Source: CAYMPH01 sp964529415
Lineage (GTDB): Bacteria; Spirochaetota; UBA4802; UBA5550
DNA length: 64,000 nt
NCBI GenBank assembly: GCA_964529415.1
Contig: CAZGWD010000009.1
Location: 62,001 to 126,000 of the forward strand
Direction: 5' to 3'
A model generated the notes under the pieces. It was given only the letters and a program-made list of their open reading frames with translations, was not told where the DNA came from and searched no databases. Positions 34,451 to 43,501 of this stretch are shown piece after piece. Each line of letters starts with the position of its first letter. Positions within the stretch are counted from its first letter, which is position 1. The translations under genes were made by a program, and so were the position numbers.

Positions 34451-36115
34451 ATGAAAGATTCAAAGAGATATATATCCGATTTCCTCGTAATCGGCAGCGG
34501 AATAGCAGGATTAAGTTTTGCTATAAAAGCTTCATCGCATGGCAGCGTTAATATAGTTACGAAAAAAAAAGATACTGATTCAAGCACAAACTATGCCCAG
34601 GGCGGCATTGCAGCTGTTGTTTCCGGCACTGATTCTTTCTTGAATCATATAAAGGATACTCTTGTAGCAGGAGCCGGGCTTTGTAATGAAAAAGCAGTTG
34701 AAATAATGGTAAAAAGCGCTCCTGAGCGGATTGCTGAGCTTGTTGAATGGGGAGCAGGTTTTTCCTTTTCCGGAAAGGGTGAATTCGATCTCGGAAGAGA
34801 AGGCGGTCATTCCATGAACAGGATTGTCCACGCTAAAGATCTTACAGGCAGAGAAATTGAAAGAGCACTTCTCGATAAAATTTCCCGAATAAAAAATATA
34901 CATCTCTATGAAAACAGCACTGCTGTAGATCTGCTTACAGAACATCAGCTCGATATATCCGGGAAAAAAATTTTTTCAAAAGAAAAAACTCACTGCTCCG
35001 GAGCTTATATTCTGGATAATGCAACAGGCACTGTAAATACATTTAACGCGAAGATTACTTTCATCGCATCCGGCGGCGCAGGGCAGGTTTATCTTCATAC
35101 TACCAATCCGGACATAGCAACAGGCGATGGAATTGCAATGGCTTACAGGGCAGGCGCGCTGATTGCAGATATGGAATTTTTTCAGTTCCATCCGACTTCT
35201 CTTTATTCCAATAAAAAAACCGGCGCTGCATTTTTAATAAGCGAAGCTGTTAGAGGCGAAGGCGCAATATTGCTTGATTCACGCGGAAACAGATTTATGG
35301 AAAATGCACACCCCTTGAAAGAGCTTGCTCCGCGGGATATTGTGGCGCGCGCTATTGACAGAGAGCTTAAAAAGTTTGGAGACTATTGCGTGTATCTTGA
35401 TATTTCATTTAAAGGAAAAGAATTTCTGGAAAAAAGATTCCCGAATATATTCAATAAATGTATGCAGGAAGGAATAGATATATCAAAGAAACCGATTCCT
35501 GTTGTTCCTGCTGCACACTATCTCTGCGGAGGAATAGTCTCAGACACAAACGGACGTACAACCATTCAGAACCTTTATGTATCCGGCGAGTCGGCCTGCA
35601 CGGGAGTTCATGGAGCTAACAGGCTTGCGAGCAATTCTCTGCTTGAAGGGCTTGTTTTTTCGCATAATGCTTTTGTTCATTCAGCGCAATATATTAAAAC
35701 AATAAAGGACAGCGATATGCCTGAATATCCTGTATGGAACAAAGAGGGCACATTTGATCTGCAGGAGTGGATTGTAGTTCAGCATAACATGGAAGATGTT
35801 AAAAGAACAATGTGGGATTATGTCGGCATTGTGCGTAATGATATGAGGCTTAAATCTGCTGCGAAAAGGATCAGTATGCTTGCAGAAGAAATACATAATT
35901 TTTACAGGAAAAGCACAATCACGCCGGAAATTGTTGAGCTGAGAAACCTCGCAACTGTGTCAAAACTTATTATCAGAAGCGCGATCGCAAGAAAAGACAG
36001 CATCGGCCTTCATTTTAATTCCGATCATCCTGCGGCTTCAAGGAAAAAGAAAAATGTTATTCTCGAAGTAGGCAGGAGAGCTAAACTTAAAAGGCTCGAT
36101 GAATTGAATTTTTAA
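34451..36115 (+). CDS. nadB: L-aspartate oxidase
   Basis: A 554-residue flavoprotein. The N-terminus has the FAD fold (VIGSGIAGLSFAIKA), followed by TNYAQGGIAAV, GREGGHSMNRIVHAKDLTG, MEFFQFHPTSLY and the AAHYLCGGI and SGESACTGVHGANRLASNSLLEGLVF motifs, all diagnostic of the NadB/SdhA family; the LREGGHS-type and aspartate-site residues favour NadB. It oxidises L-aspartate to iminoaspartate for quinolinate and NAD synthesis. nadA and nadC are not in the window. An acetyltransferase gene follows after 2 bases. Confidence 0.94.
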   Translation: MKDSKRYISDFLVIGSGIAGLSFAIKASSHGSVNIVTKKKDTDSSTNYAQGGIAAVVSGTDSFLNHIKDTLVAGAGLCNEKAVEIMVKSAPERIAELVEWGAGFSFSGKGEFDLGREGGHSMNRIVHAKDLTGREIERALLDKISRIKNIHLYENSTAVDLLTEHQLDISGKKIFSKEKTHCSGAYILDNATGTVNTFNAKITFIASGGAGQVYLHTTNPDIATGDGIAMAYRAGALIADMEFFQFHPTSLYSNKKTGAAFLISEAVRGEGAILLDSRGNRFMENAHPLKELAPRDIVARAIDRELKKFGDYCVYLDISFKGKEFLEKRFPNIFNKCMQEGIDISKKPIPVVPAAHYLCGGIVSDTNGRTTIQNLYVSGESACTGVHGANRLASNSLLEGLVFSHNAFVHSAQYIKTIKDSDMPEYPVWNKEGTFDLQEWIVVQHNMEDVKRTMWDYVGIVRNDMRLKSAAKRISMLAEEIHNFYRKSTITPEIVELRNLATVSKLIIRSAIARKDSIGLHFNSDHPAASRKKKNVILEVGRRAKLKRLDELNF

Positions 36116-36117
36116 TT

Positions 36118-36558
36118 ATGAGCAGAATTATTTTTCAAAAAGCAGAATTGGATGATCTTCCTGAATTATATTCAGCCGGCCGGAAGATGTTCAGCGGCGG
36201 CAATTCATCTGATATTGCATGGAATCCTGAAAATATTGCGGATATTTTTATGGATGACACATCTCTCTTGATTATTGCCTTGAGGGATAAAAAAATATTA
36301 GGCGTTGCTGCTGGTAAAATTTCAGACAGGGAAAACCGAATTGTGGAAATTTTTTGGTTTGGCGTTCTTGAGAAATTTTCAGGTACAGGGCTTGATGAAG
36401 ACTTACTTGAAGAATTTAATAATGCTGCAAAGGAATCCGGAATTAAATCAGTCAGGATTGCACTTGATCCGAATCGCACAAAAGTTTTTTTTCCTAATTT
36501 TGAAAAGCTCGGGTTTGTAGAGACTGGTGTGATCCGGATTTTGGAGAAAAAAATATAA
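36118..36558 (+). CDS. GNAT-family acetyltransferase
   Basis: A 146-residue N-acetyltransferase. The first strands (IIFQKAELDDLPELYSAGRKMF), the central DKKILGVAAGKI and WFGVLEKFSGTGLDEDLLEEF (the acetyl-CoA-binding loop, here diverged from the usual Q/RxxGxG/A), and FEKLGFVETGVIRILEK agree with the GNAT fold. The weakened CoA loop makes activity uncertain. It starts 2 bases after nadB, so it is co-transcribed. Confidence 0.8.
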   Translation: MSRIIFQKAELDDLPELYSAGRKMFSGGNSSDIAWNPENIADIFMDDTSLLIIALRDKKILGVAAGKISDRENRIVEIFWFGVLEKFSGTGLDEDLLEEFNNAAKESGIKSVRIALDPNRTKVFFPNFEKLGFVETGVIRILEKKI

Positions 36559-36587
36559 CCAGAACCTTGAATTTAAGGTGGAACAAT

Positions 36588-36635
36588 ATACATAAGGAGA
36601 GACGGCTGTCTTGGCAGCCTTCTCTCCTTATGTAT
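36588..36635. repeat. Perfect stem-loop after the acetyltransferase gene
   Basis: ATACATAAGGAGAGA (36588-36602) pairs with TCTCTCCTTATGTAT (36621-36635), with an inner GGCTG/CAGCC stem. About 30 bases after the stop codon it may serve as terminator or mRNA stabiliser, but it has no following T-run. Confidence 0.6.
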
Positions 36636-36847
36636 CCGCTCTTCGCCGTCCGCTCATTGCCGCGCAGGTTAAGTGCTTTTCCCTGCATTATAACCTTTTC
36701 TTTTTAATAAAAAATTTTCTAAATGCTGTTTTCATTAAATATTTATTTCTCCGGTGAGGCAGGGCACCGGCTCGTGTAGAAATTATTCAACTAATAAATA
36801 TTTATTAAATGGCCGTTTGGCTTTACTAAATAAGCGCGTCTGTCTGA

Positions 36848-36943
36848 ACCCCGCAGAAAGCGGGGTGAGTTACGCGCGTGGGGTCAAGGGGTGAAACCCC
36901 TGCGGCTTCTTTGGACACTTTCTTATCCGCATAAGAAAGTGTC
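36848..36943. repeat. GC-rich hairpin cluster
   Basis: Three perfect hairpins lie in a row: ACCCCGC (36848-36854) with GCGGGGT (36860-36866); AGGGGT (36887-36892) with ACCCCT (36896-36901); and GACACTTTCTTAT (36914-36926) with its exact complement at 36931-36943. Base composition is far richer in GC than the flanks. It may be a structured RNA or an imported repeat. Apart from this and the stem-loop at 36588, the gap 36559-37106 shows no gene. Confidence 0.6.
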
Positions 36944-37106
36944 AATTCCTGATATGGGTCACATATACTTCATTTAAAAAATTTCATATAAGTTAGAAAG
37001 ATTAAAAACAAATTTATGCTTTTAATCATCAAATTTTTTTAGTTGTAATTAAACCCCCTGATAATTAATTATACAAAAAGTTAAGTTTTTGAAAAAGGAA
37101 TTTCAA

Positions 37107-38297
37107 ATGAAGCATAAAGAAAATAATCCCGAGAGTCTTGTTTCAGAAACAGGAAAAAATGTTCCGCCTTCCGGAATCAGGGAATTTTTTGATATTGTAT
37201 ATTCCACTCCGGACTGCATTTCGCTTGGAGTAGGCGAGCCGGATTTCACGACCCCGTGGAGAATTTCCGACAGCGGTATTTATGCGATCAAGGACGGGTA
37301 CACACACTACACACCGAACAGGGGACTTCCGGAGCTGAGGAATCTCATATCGAGCTATGTGCATAACAGCTATGGTTTAAGCTACGATCCTGATAATGAG
37401 CTTATTGTAACAATGGGAGTGAGCCAGGGACTTGATCTTGCACTGAGAGCAATACTTAACCCGGGCGATGAAGTTATAATTTTTGAGCCATGCTATGTTT
37501 CTTATGCAGCTAATGTTTCCATACTGCACGGCGTACCGGTTAAAATATCCACTGTTTTTGAAAATGGTTTTAATATTGATGCTGATGATTTTGAAAAACA
37601 TATCACACCGAAAACCAAAGCTGTAATTTTAAATTATCCTTCGAACCCCACTGGAGCTGCGATTGATAAAAAGAACCTGCATAAAATTGCGCGCATTGCT
37701 ATTGAACATAATATAATCGTAATTTCTGATGAAATATACTGCGCGTTGAGCTATGATGATGAACATGTTTCCATTGCGACAATTCCCGGAATGAAAGAGA
37801 GAACTATTTATTTAAACGGTTTTTCGAAATCGCATGCAATGACCGGATGGAGACTCGGATTTATCGGAGGACCTGTATATCTCATAGACATTATGCTTAA
37901 GATTCATCAGTACACAGCTTTGTGCGCACCGTCAATTTCGCAGTATGCCGCTGTTGAAGCTCTGAGCAAGGGCGAGGTTGATGTAAGAAAAATGATTACT
38001 GAGTATATTAAAAGAAAAAATTTCATTGTAAGCAGATTTAACGATATAGGACTGCCGTGCCTTATGCCCAAAGGAGCTTTCTATGTTTTTCCCGATATAA
38101 GGCCTACTGGCATGAAATCGCGCGACTTTGCTTTGAAACTTCTTGCCCAGCAGAAAGTTGCGGTTGTTCCCGGAAATGCTTTCGGATCCTGCGGGGAAGG
38201 CCATATCAGGTGTTCCTATGCAACTTCCATTGAAGTCATAAAGAATGCATTGACCGGTATTGAAAAATTTGTCAGCGGACTTGGTTTAAAAGGTTAA
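37107..38297 (+). CDS. Class I/II pyridoxal-phosphate aminotransferase
   Basis: A 396-residue enzyme from ATG 37107 (AAGGA eight bases upstream); an in-frame TTG at 37089 is less likely. Motifs of the fold-type I family are present: SLGVGEPDFTTP, GYTHYTPNRGLPELR, ILNYPSNPTGA, ISDEIYCALSYD, and NGFSKSHAMTGWRLGF with the cofactor-binding lysine, plus HIRCSYA near the end. It resembles aspartate/aromatic aminotransferases of the AspC-1gamma type. It is followed 17 bases later by a nuclease-like gene. Confidence 0.94.
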   Translation: MKHKENNPESLVSETGKNVPPSGIREFFDIVYSTPDCISLGVGEPDFTTPWRISDSGIYAIKDGYTHYTPNRGLPELRNLISSYVHNSYGLSYDPDNELIVTMGVSQGLDLALRAILNPGDEVIIFEPCYVSYAANVSILHGVPVKISTVFENGFNIDADDFEKHITPKTKAVILNYPSNPTGAAIDKKNLHKIARIAIEHNIIVISDEIYCALSYDDEHVSIATIPGMKERTIYLNGFSKSHAMTGWRLGFIGGPVYLIDIMLKIHQYTALCAPSISQYAAVEALSKGEVDVRKMITEYIKRKNFIVSRFNDIGLPCLMPKGAFYVFPDIRPTGMKSRDFALKLLAQQKVAVVPGNAFGSCGEGHIRCSYATSIEVIKNALTGIEKFVSGLGLKG

Positions 38298-38314
38298 GTT
38301 CAGCGTTAAAAGAT

Positions 38315-38806
38315 ATGCCGCTTCTAATTGACGGATTCAATCTGATCTATAAATTTCCTGAACTTGAAGAATTAATGTACAGGAGAATGCTTCCCCAGGC
38401 TATGAAAGGTCTCCTCGAAATTCTTAAAGAATACAGAGAAATTAAAAAAACCCATATACGGGTGGTATTTGACGGGAAAAAGGAACTTGCTTCAAATATC
38501 AAAAGAGAAAAATCCGGAGCAATTGATGTGTATTATTCTCTTGATTTTTCTGCTGATTTTCTGATAAAGGAGTTTATCAAAAAAGATCCAAACCCGAAAA
38601 TGACAACAGTAGTTACTTCCGACAATGATATTATTTTTTATGTAAACAGATTCAAGGCAAAAACCATTACAAGTGAAAAATTTGCCGAATATGTTATTAA
38701 AACAATTGAGCAGAAGCTTGATGAAAATATTCCTGAGAAAGAAGATAACCCGGCTCTCTCGGAAGAAGATCTTTCTTTCTGGGAAAAACTATTTCAAAGA
38801 AAATGA
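38315..38806 (+). CDS. NYN/PIN-like ribonuclease domain protein (YacP type)
   Basis: A 163-residue protein. MPLLIDGFNLIYKFP and VVFDGKK followed by VVTSDNDIIFYV give the acidic triad of the NYN (YacP/DUF901) nuclease fold. Bacillus YacP (Rae1) is a ribosome-associated endoribonuclease. A short charged C-terminal extension follows. It overlaps the histidine kinase gene by 4 bases. Confidence 0.88.
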   Translation: MPLLIDGFNLIYKFPELEELMYRRMLPQAMKGLLEILKEYREIKKTHIRVVFDGKKELASNIKREKSGAIDVYYSLDFSADFLIKEFIKKDPNPKMTTVVTSDNDIIFYVNRFKAKTITSEKFAEYVIKTIEQKLDENIPEKEDNPALSEEDLSFWEKLFQRK

Positions 38807-40974
38807 AAACTGAATATAAAATAAGCCTTAAAAACAAATTTGTAGCCTATGCAATCGGCATAATGCTTTTTTTAACATTGATATTTATGTTGCTTCTGCA
38901 TATAATATTGTCCGGTCATTTAAATGAGAATTTTATCAAACTGATTCACCGGTCTTCTTCACTTGTTGAAATAATGATCTCTCTCTTTTTACTTCTAACA
39001 GCCGGAATTTTAGGATTAAATTACAGCTTCAGATATTTAATAACAAAATTCGAACAAAGTGAGATCAAGTACCGGGATCTTATAGAAAATCTTCCAGGCG
39101 GCCTTGTTTTATTTGATTTAAAAGGATTTGTTGTTCATGCAAACTCTTCTTTGCTGAAACTTTTTGCTGCCTCATCAGAAAAATATATTAAATCTGTAAA
39201 TATTTTTACATACGATCCTCTGGTTAAAGCCGGAGTAAGCAGCAGGGTAAAGGAAGTAATTGCAACCGGCAAAACAATTTTACACGAGCATGAATATACT
39301 GATATATACGGAACAGAATATTTTTTTAAGGAAATATTCTCGCCTGTTACGGAAAAAAACGGCAGCATAACAGGGGTGCAGGTTCTAATTGAAAATATAA
39401 CAGGATTAAAAGAAGCAGAAATTCAGATACAAAGGCTGCTTGCAGCAGTTGATCAGAGCGCGAACTCAATTGTAATCACTGATCTTGATGGCAAAATAAT
39501 TTTTGTAAACAGTTTTTTTGAAAAAATTACAGGCTATACAAAACAGGAAGCATTAGGAAATAATCCGAAAATATTAAAAACAGAATTTCATTCGCCTGAG
39601 TATTATAATGAAGTCTGGAATAAAATTTCAAACGGACTTGTATGGGATGGGGAATTTTTAAATAAGCGTAAAGACGGCACTAATTACTGGGAAAAAGCTG
39701 TCATTTCGCCTGTTAAAGATAAAAACGGTAAAATTATCAATTATGTTGCTATTAAATATGATATAACTGATATGAAAAAGGTAAATGAGGAAATTATAAA
39801 AGCGAGAATTGAGGCGGAAAATGCCAACAAGGCAAAAAGCCTTTTTCTTGCGAGTATGTCACATGAAATACGAACGCCAATGAACTCAATTCTGGGCTTC
39901 ACTGATCTTCTCCGCTCTGCAACGAGCCTTACCCCTGAACAGAGTGAATATGTTTTAACAATTGGCAGCTCTGCTGAAACTTTACTTGCTCTCCTGAATG
40001 ATATACTTGATATTTCAAAAATTGAATCCGGCGGTCTGATTCTCGAATCTTCAGTTATAAATCTGCCTGAAATAATTAAAAATATTTATTCTTTATTCCA
40101 TAAATCTGCTTCAGATAAAGGAATTGATTTTTCTTTTGAAATTGATCCGGGTATCCCTGAATTTTTAATTGGTGATAAGATTAAGCTCGGTCAGATAATA
40201 ACAAATTTAGTCAACAACGCAATAAAATTCACTCCAAAAGGTTATGTTAAGATTATACTTGAGCTTATGTATGATCTTGAAGGATATGCATGCGTATTAT
40301 TCAAGATAAAAGACAGCGGAATAGGGATCTCTGCTGATGAAAGCAGCAATTTATTTAAGCCGTTTTCCCAGGCGGATTCATCCACTACAAGAAGATTCGG
40401 CGGCACAGGTCTTGGCCTTTCAATATCTAAAAAAATAACAACAGCAATGGACGGGGAAATTTTCTTTTTAAGCCGCCCTGATGTGGGTTCATCTTTTATA
40501 GTAATTATTTCATTTAAGAAAGCCGGAGCTGATATTAAAAATAAAGAGTTGTTTGAAGCAGGCATATCTGCAGAAACAGATAATTCAGATATTTCAATTC
40601 TGATTTGCGAGGATAATCAGGTTAATATCAGGCTGATGGAAGCTTATCTTGGCAAATGGGGTTTTAATTATGATAAAGCCCTGAATGGAAGTGAAGCTTT
40701 GGATCTTTTTTTTAAGAAAACCTATGATGTTATTCTAATGGATGTGCAGATGCCGGTTATGGATGGTTATGAAGCTGTTAAAAGGATCAGGGAGTCTGAA
40801 AAAGCAGAAGGCAGGCATGTTCCAATAATTGCAATGACTGCAAATGCCATGGAAGGCGACAGGGAAATATGTCTCGCGGCTGGTATGGATGAATATATTT
40901 CAAAACCGGTACGCAAGCATGAGCTTCTGGAAAAATTAATGAAATTTACTAAAAGTTCTTCCGGAAATAATTAA
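38803..40974 (+). CDS. Hybrid sensor histidine kinase (PAS-PAS-HisKA-HATPase-REC)
   Basis: A 723-residue protein. Two membrane helices (about 14-36 and 55-75) are followed by two PAS domains (about 88-205 and 210-335, the second with IVITDLDGKIIFVNSFFEKITGY), a dimerisation domain with SMSHEIRTPMNSIL (phospho-His), an ATPase domain (NLVNNAIKFTPKG, DSGIGI, FGGTGLGLSISKK) and a C-terminal receiver with VILMDVQMPVMDGYEA (phospho-Asp) and a conserved IAMTANAM. It senses an unknown signal and probably passes phosphate through its own receiver to an Hpt protein not in view. Confidence 0.95.
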   Translation: MKTEYKISLKNKFVAYAIGIMLFLTLIFMLLLHIILSGHLNENFIKLIHRSSSLVEIMISLFLLLTAGILGLNYSFRYLITKFEQSEIKYRDLIENLPGGLVLFDLKGFVVHANSSLLKLFAASSEKYIKSVNIFTYDPLVKAGVSSRVKEVIATGKTILHEHEYTDIYGTEYFFKEIFSPVTEKNGSITGVQVLIENITGLKEAEIQIQRLLAAVDQSANSIVITDLDGKIIFVNSFFEKITGYTKQEALGNNPKILKTEFHSPEYYNEVWNKISNGLVWDGEFLNKRKDGTNYWEKAVISPVKDKNGKIINYVAIKYDITDMKKVNEEIIKARIEAENANKAKSLFLASMSHEIRTPMNSILGFTDLLRSATSLTPEQSEYVLTIGSSAETLLALLNDILDISKIESGGLILESSVINLPEIIKNIYSLFHKSASDKGIDFSFEIDPGIPEFLIGDKIKLGQIITNLVNNAIKFTPKGYVKIILELMYDLEGYACVLFKIKDSGIGISADESSNLFKPFSQADSSTTRRFGGTGLGLSISKKITTAMDGEIFFLSRPDVGSSFIVIISFKKAGADIKNKELFEAGISAETDNSDISILICEDNQVNIRLMEAYLGKWGFNYDKALNGSEALDLFFKKTYDVILMDVQMPVMDGYEAVKRIRESEKAEGRHVPIIAMTANAMEGDREICLAAGMDEYISKPVRKHELLEKLMKFTKSSSGNN

Positions 40975-40979
40975 ATTAA

Positions 40980-41765
40980 TCAGGAGATTGAATTAAGCAG
41001 AAGATTCCCTCTTTCGGTAAGTTCTATCAGAACCGGGGAATTAAGATTTTCAGAGGATAGTCTGATAATTCCGAAATGAGAAAGCCAGGTGATCAGATAA
41101 AAGTCAATGAATGAAATATGAAACATATCGTTATTGTCTGCAAATCCTGTGAGGTCGAAAAAATCATTTGCTGTTTTACTTATGCTCGATTTCCCGCTTT
41201 TTAAAATAAGGTCTTTGAATATGTTCCTGTTTCTGTGCAGCTCGCGCGCAGATTCCTCGTTTGACGGGAAAATTTTATCCCATGAAGTAATATTCCAGAA
41301 AGAGTTGAACATCACATTATAAAGAACTTCATCATTAACTGATCCGCCGGATATTGAAGCTTTGTTTTTTTCAGTGATAATTATCCCGGCACTTTTCAGA
41401 ATCAGGACTGTCTGTTTCAGATGTATTATAATAAGTTCACGATCATTGTCGTCTGAAGATTCAATTAATTTAATTGCAATATTTGAATAAAAACTTTCCG
41501 GCAGAAGACCTTTTTTGCTTATAACATTTTCATTCCGGATAGTGTTGATGATTTCTTTTGCCAATGTGAGGGCTCTACAGCTGATTTTTGCTGAGGATGC
41601 ATCATCGTTTATGTGTGACAGGTAATTATAGCATTCAGTCAGAACATCTTTCCCTGAAACCGGTCCGGTTACTGATGTTGATTGATTGAAATATATTCTG
41701 TTATTTAAAAAAAAGTTTTTCCTTGAAGCTGGAACAACCGGATTTATATTATTTTTAATAATCAT
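40980..41765 (-). CDS. Hypothetical protein, 261 residues
   Basis: A soluble-looking, helix-rich protein with no signal peptide and no recognised motif. ATG 41765 is preferred; the frame also allows TTG one codon upstream. Two thirds of the protein reads as helical bundle (CYNYLSHINDDASSAKISCR, DRELIIIHLKQTVLILKSAG) and the C-terminus (FIDFYLITWLSHFGIIRLSS) looks like a winged-helix or four-helix fold. It converges with the histidine kinase gene (5 bases) and is preceded by an intrinsic terminator on its own strand. Confidence 0.7.
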   Translation of the reverse strand: MIIKNNINPVVPASRKNFFLNNRIYFNQSTSVTGPVSGKDVLTECYNYLSHINDDASSAKISCRALTLAKEIINTIRNENVISKKGLLPESFYSNIAIKLIESSDDNDRELIIIHLKQTVLILKSAGIIITEKNKASISGGSVNDEVLYNVMFNSFWNITSWDKIFPSNEESARELHRNRNIFKDLILKSGKSSISKTANDFFDLTGFADNNDMFHISFIDFYLITWLSHFGIIRLSSENLNSPVLIELTERGNLLLNSIS

Positions 41766-41793
41766 CAATAACCATTATTTTATAAAATTAATT

Positions 41794-41826
41794 AAAAAAA
41801 CGACAATGTTGATTCAACATTGTCCC
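41794..41826 (-). terminator. Intrinsic terminator upstream of the 261-residue protein
   Basis: On the minus strand GACAATGTTG (41824-41815) pairs with CAACATTGTC (41811-41802) and is followed by a run of seven T. It lies only about 30 bases before the next gene on this strand, so it either ends a short RNA or acts as an attenuator. The rest of 41766-42129 is AT-rich; a possible promoter is TTGACT (41922-41917) with a poor -10. Confidence 0.75.
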
Positions 41827-42129
41827 AGTAAAAAAATAAATCTCTTCTGACATTATTAACCTGGAGTTGAGTGGAACAATTTATTATGATGAACACATAT
41901 CCATGAATTAATTATAAGTCAAGATAATTCTTTATAAAAATAAAAAAAACTTAAAACATTTTACTACACGGATATTAATTATACAAAATTAATGTATAAA
42001 TTGTTGTGTGCAAGCTTCAGGAAGGAAAAGCGTGATTGGAATTTGTTATATTAATAAATATTATTTATAACTAATTTAGTTTTAGAAGCGCAAGATGGTA
42101 TATTAAGGTGTGATATAAGTCTGATCAGG

Positions 42130-42771
42130 CTAAGCATTCAGGCGGTTTATGGAATCCCGGCTTATATTGCCCTGCATGGCAAGAGCGACTGTTGCATTTT
42201 TTATTATCATCATGGCAGTATGTGTTAATAATTCTGTATAGAAGGATGTATTTTTTTTTGAATTAACAGGATACAGGTTTTCTATTTTTTTTTCAATCTG
42301 ATCAATTGAATTCTGCATGGATTGGATTTTTAAATCCAGTGATGATTCAATATAAGTAAATTCTGCTGCTTGCTGCCGGGCTGGTTTTTTTCTTGCAGCA
42401 GATATTCTTGCAATGTCATCATCAATTGATGGAATTTCTTTTATATTATTGTCGGTAAAAATTTGTTTTTTTTGTGATATGGCAGGGGCAGCAGCTTTAT
42501 ATTCAGCAAAAATTTCAGAAATTTTCTGATCAAATCCTTCAATATTTCTATGACCTGAGACAGCATTCTGGGCTTTTAATGCCATGTTTATGGACAACCG
42601 CGCTACGTTCAAAGCTTCGACCAGAGCATTATCTATTTTATATTTTATATTAATGTTCTGTGAAGATTGTTTTAATGAGCTTACAGAAGGATTCAAATCT
42701 GCAGTAACAGATTTTCTGATTGATGGATATGACCGGGTTTGCAATGGTACAGAATCCGTTCCTATCTTCAT
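42130..42771 (-). CDS. Hypothetical coiled-coil protein with flagellin-like C-terminus
   Basis: A 213-residue protein of mostly amphipathic helix and no signal peptide. The final 40 residues (ELLTHTAMMIIKNATVALAMQ then SINRLNA) follow the same pattern as the C-terminal D0 helix of flagellins (helix with small residues ending LAQAN...VLxLL), and a preceding segment (LDLKIQSMQNSIDQIEKKIE) resembles the D1 helix. No N-terminal flagellin motif is present. It could be a degenerate flagellin-related or hook-associated structural protein, but the resemblance is a visual one. Confidence 0.65.
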   Translation of the reverse strand: MKIGTDSVPLQTRSYPSIRKSVTADLNPSVSSLKQSSQNINIKYKIDNALVEALNVARLSINMALKAQNAVSGHRNIEGFDQKISEIFAEYKAAAPAISQKKQIFTDNNIKEIPSIDDDIARISAARKKPARQQAAEFTYIESSLDLKIQSMQNSIDQIEKKIENLYPVNSKKNTSFYTELLTHTAMMIIKNATVALAMQGNISRDSINRLNA

Positions 42772-42971
42772 AATAACCCCCTTCCCTGGTTGATTATGCT
42801 GAAAACTTATTACATAGAAAATATTAATTTGCCCCGCCCAGAGCTTTTTTAATTTTTCTGCTATATATAATTAATATAAATGATATCATGGATTCTGTCA
42901 ATTTTTTAATTGGATTTACAAAAAAAAGTTTAAATTGTCTGATTTTTTCCTTCTTTTCCAATAAAGCAAAT

Positions 42972-43165
42972 TTGTACCCACATCTTTAAATAAAAAAGAT
43001 TAAGGGGATAGGGAGATAAAAAAACGTAGAGATGATGAGATATTTATTAAGTATTTCCATTTATATCATTAATAATCAATGAATTTATTTAAATATTAAG
43101 AAAAATTATCTCCTTATCTCTTCCATCTCCATATCTCCTCTTCTTACACATAATTGTGGGTACAA
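42972..43165. repeat. Complete fold-back repeat (family A, copy 2)
   Basis: Terminal inverted repeats TTGTACCCACA (42972-42982) and TGTGGGTACAA (43155-43165) are perfect over 11 bp. Inside, a purine-rich arm (GGGGATAGGGAGAT) faces a pyrimidine-rich arm (ATCTCCATATCTCCTC). It sits in the divergent gap 42772-43279, which otherwise holds only AT-rich promoter-type sequence. Confidence 0.75.
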
Positions 43166-43279
43166 GTCAGATTCCCATAAAGAGAATGGGACAGGGAAAC
43201 GAGTTTTAACATATAAAATTTCTTGAAATTATAGAGGATAAATGAATATTAGCTATTAAATTACCCTGGAGCAGAAGAT

Positions 43280-43477
43280 ATGAAATTTTTTAATATATTA
43301 TTTATTGCAGTTATAATTTTTACCATGATTACCTGCAAAGAGAAGATTGAGAAAAACACAGTTGATATTGATCAGATCAATTATGATGATTCAAACAACT
43401 ACAAGCATATATTCAGGGATACTATTGAAGAAGAGAAACGCAAAAAAAGTAAATATAAAAAAAATAGTGATCTATAA
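43280..43477 (+). CDS. Small lipoprotein
   Basis: A 65-residue protein with a lipoprotein-like signal (MKFFNILFIAVIIFTMITC, Cys19) and a short, highly charged mature part ending in KKSKYKK. GGAG lies about eight bases before the ATG. Such short lipoproteins often accompany envelope proteases; it starts 24 bases before the HtrA-like gene. Family unknown. Confidence 0.7.
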   Translation: MKFFNILFIAVIIFTMITCKEKIEKNTVDIDQINYDDSNNYKHIFRDTIEEEKRKKSKYKKNSDL

Positions 43478-43501
43478 ATTATTTTATCGGGGTTAATTAA
43501 T

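Noticed and set aside
41773..41838. A 21-codon minus-strand frame beginning at ATG near 41838
   Set aside because: It runs through the terminator hairpin and its U-tract; more likely part of a short RNA or leader.
42972..43165. CRISPR array
   Set aside because: The repeats are inverted, not direct, and there are no regularly spaced units.
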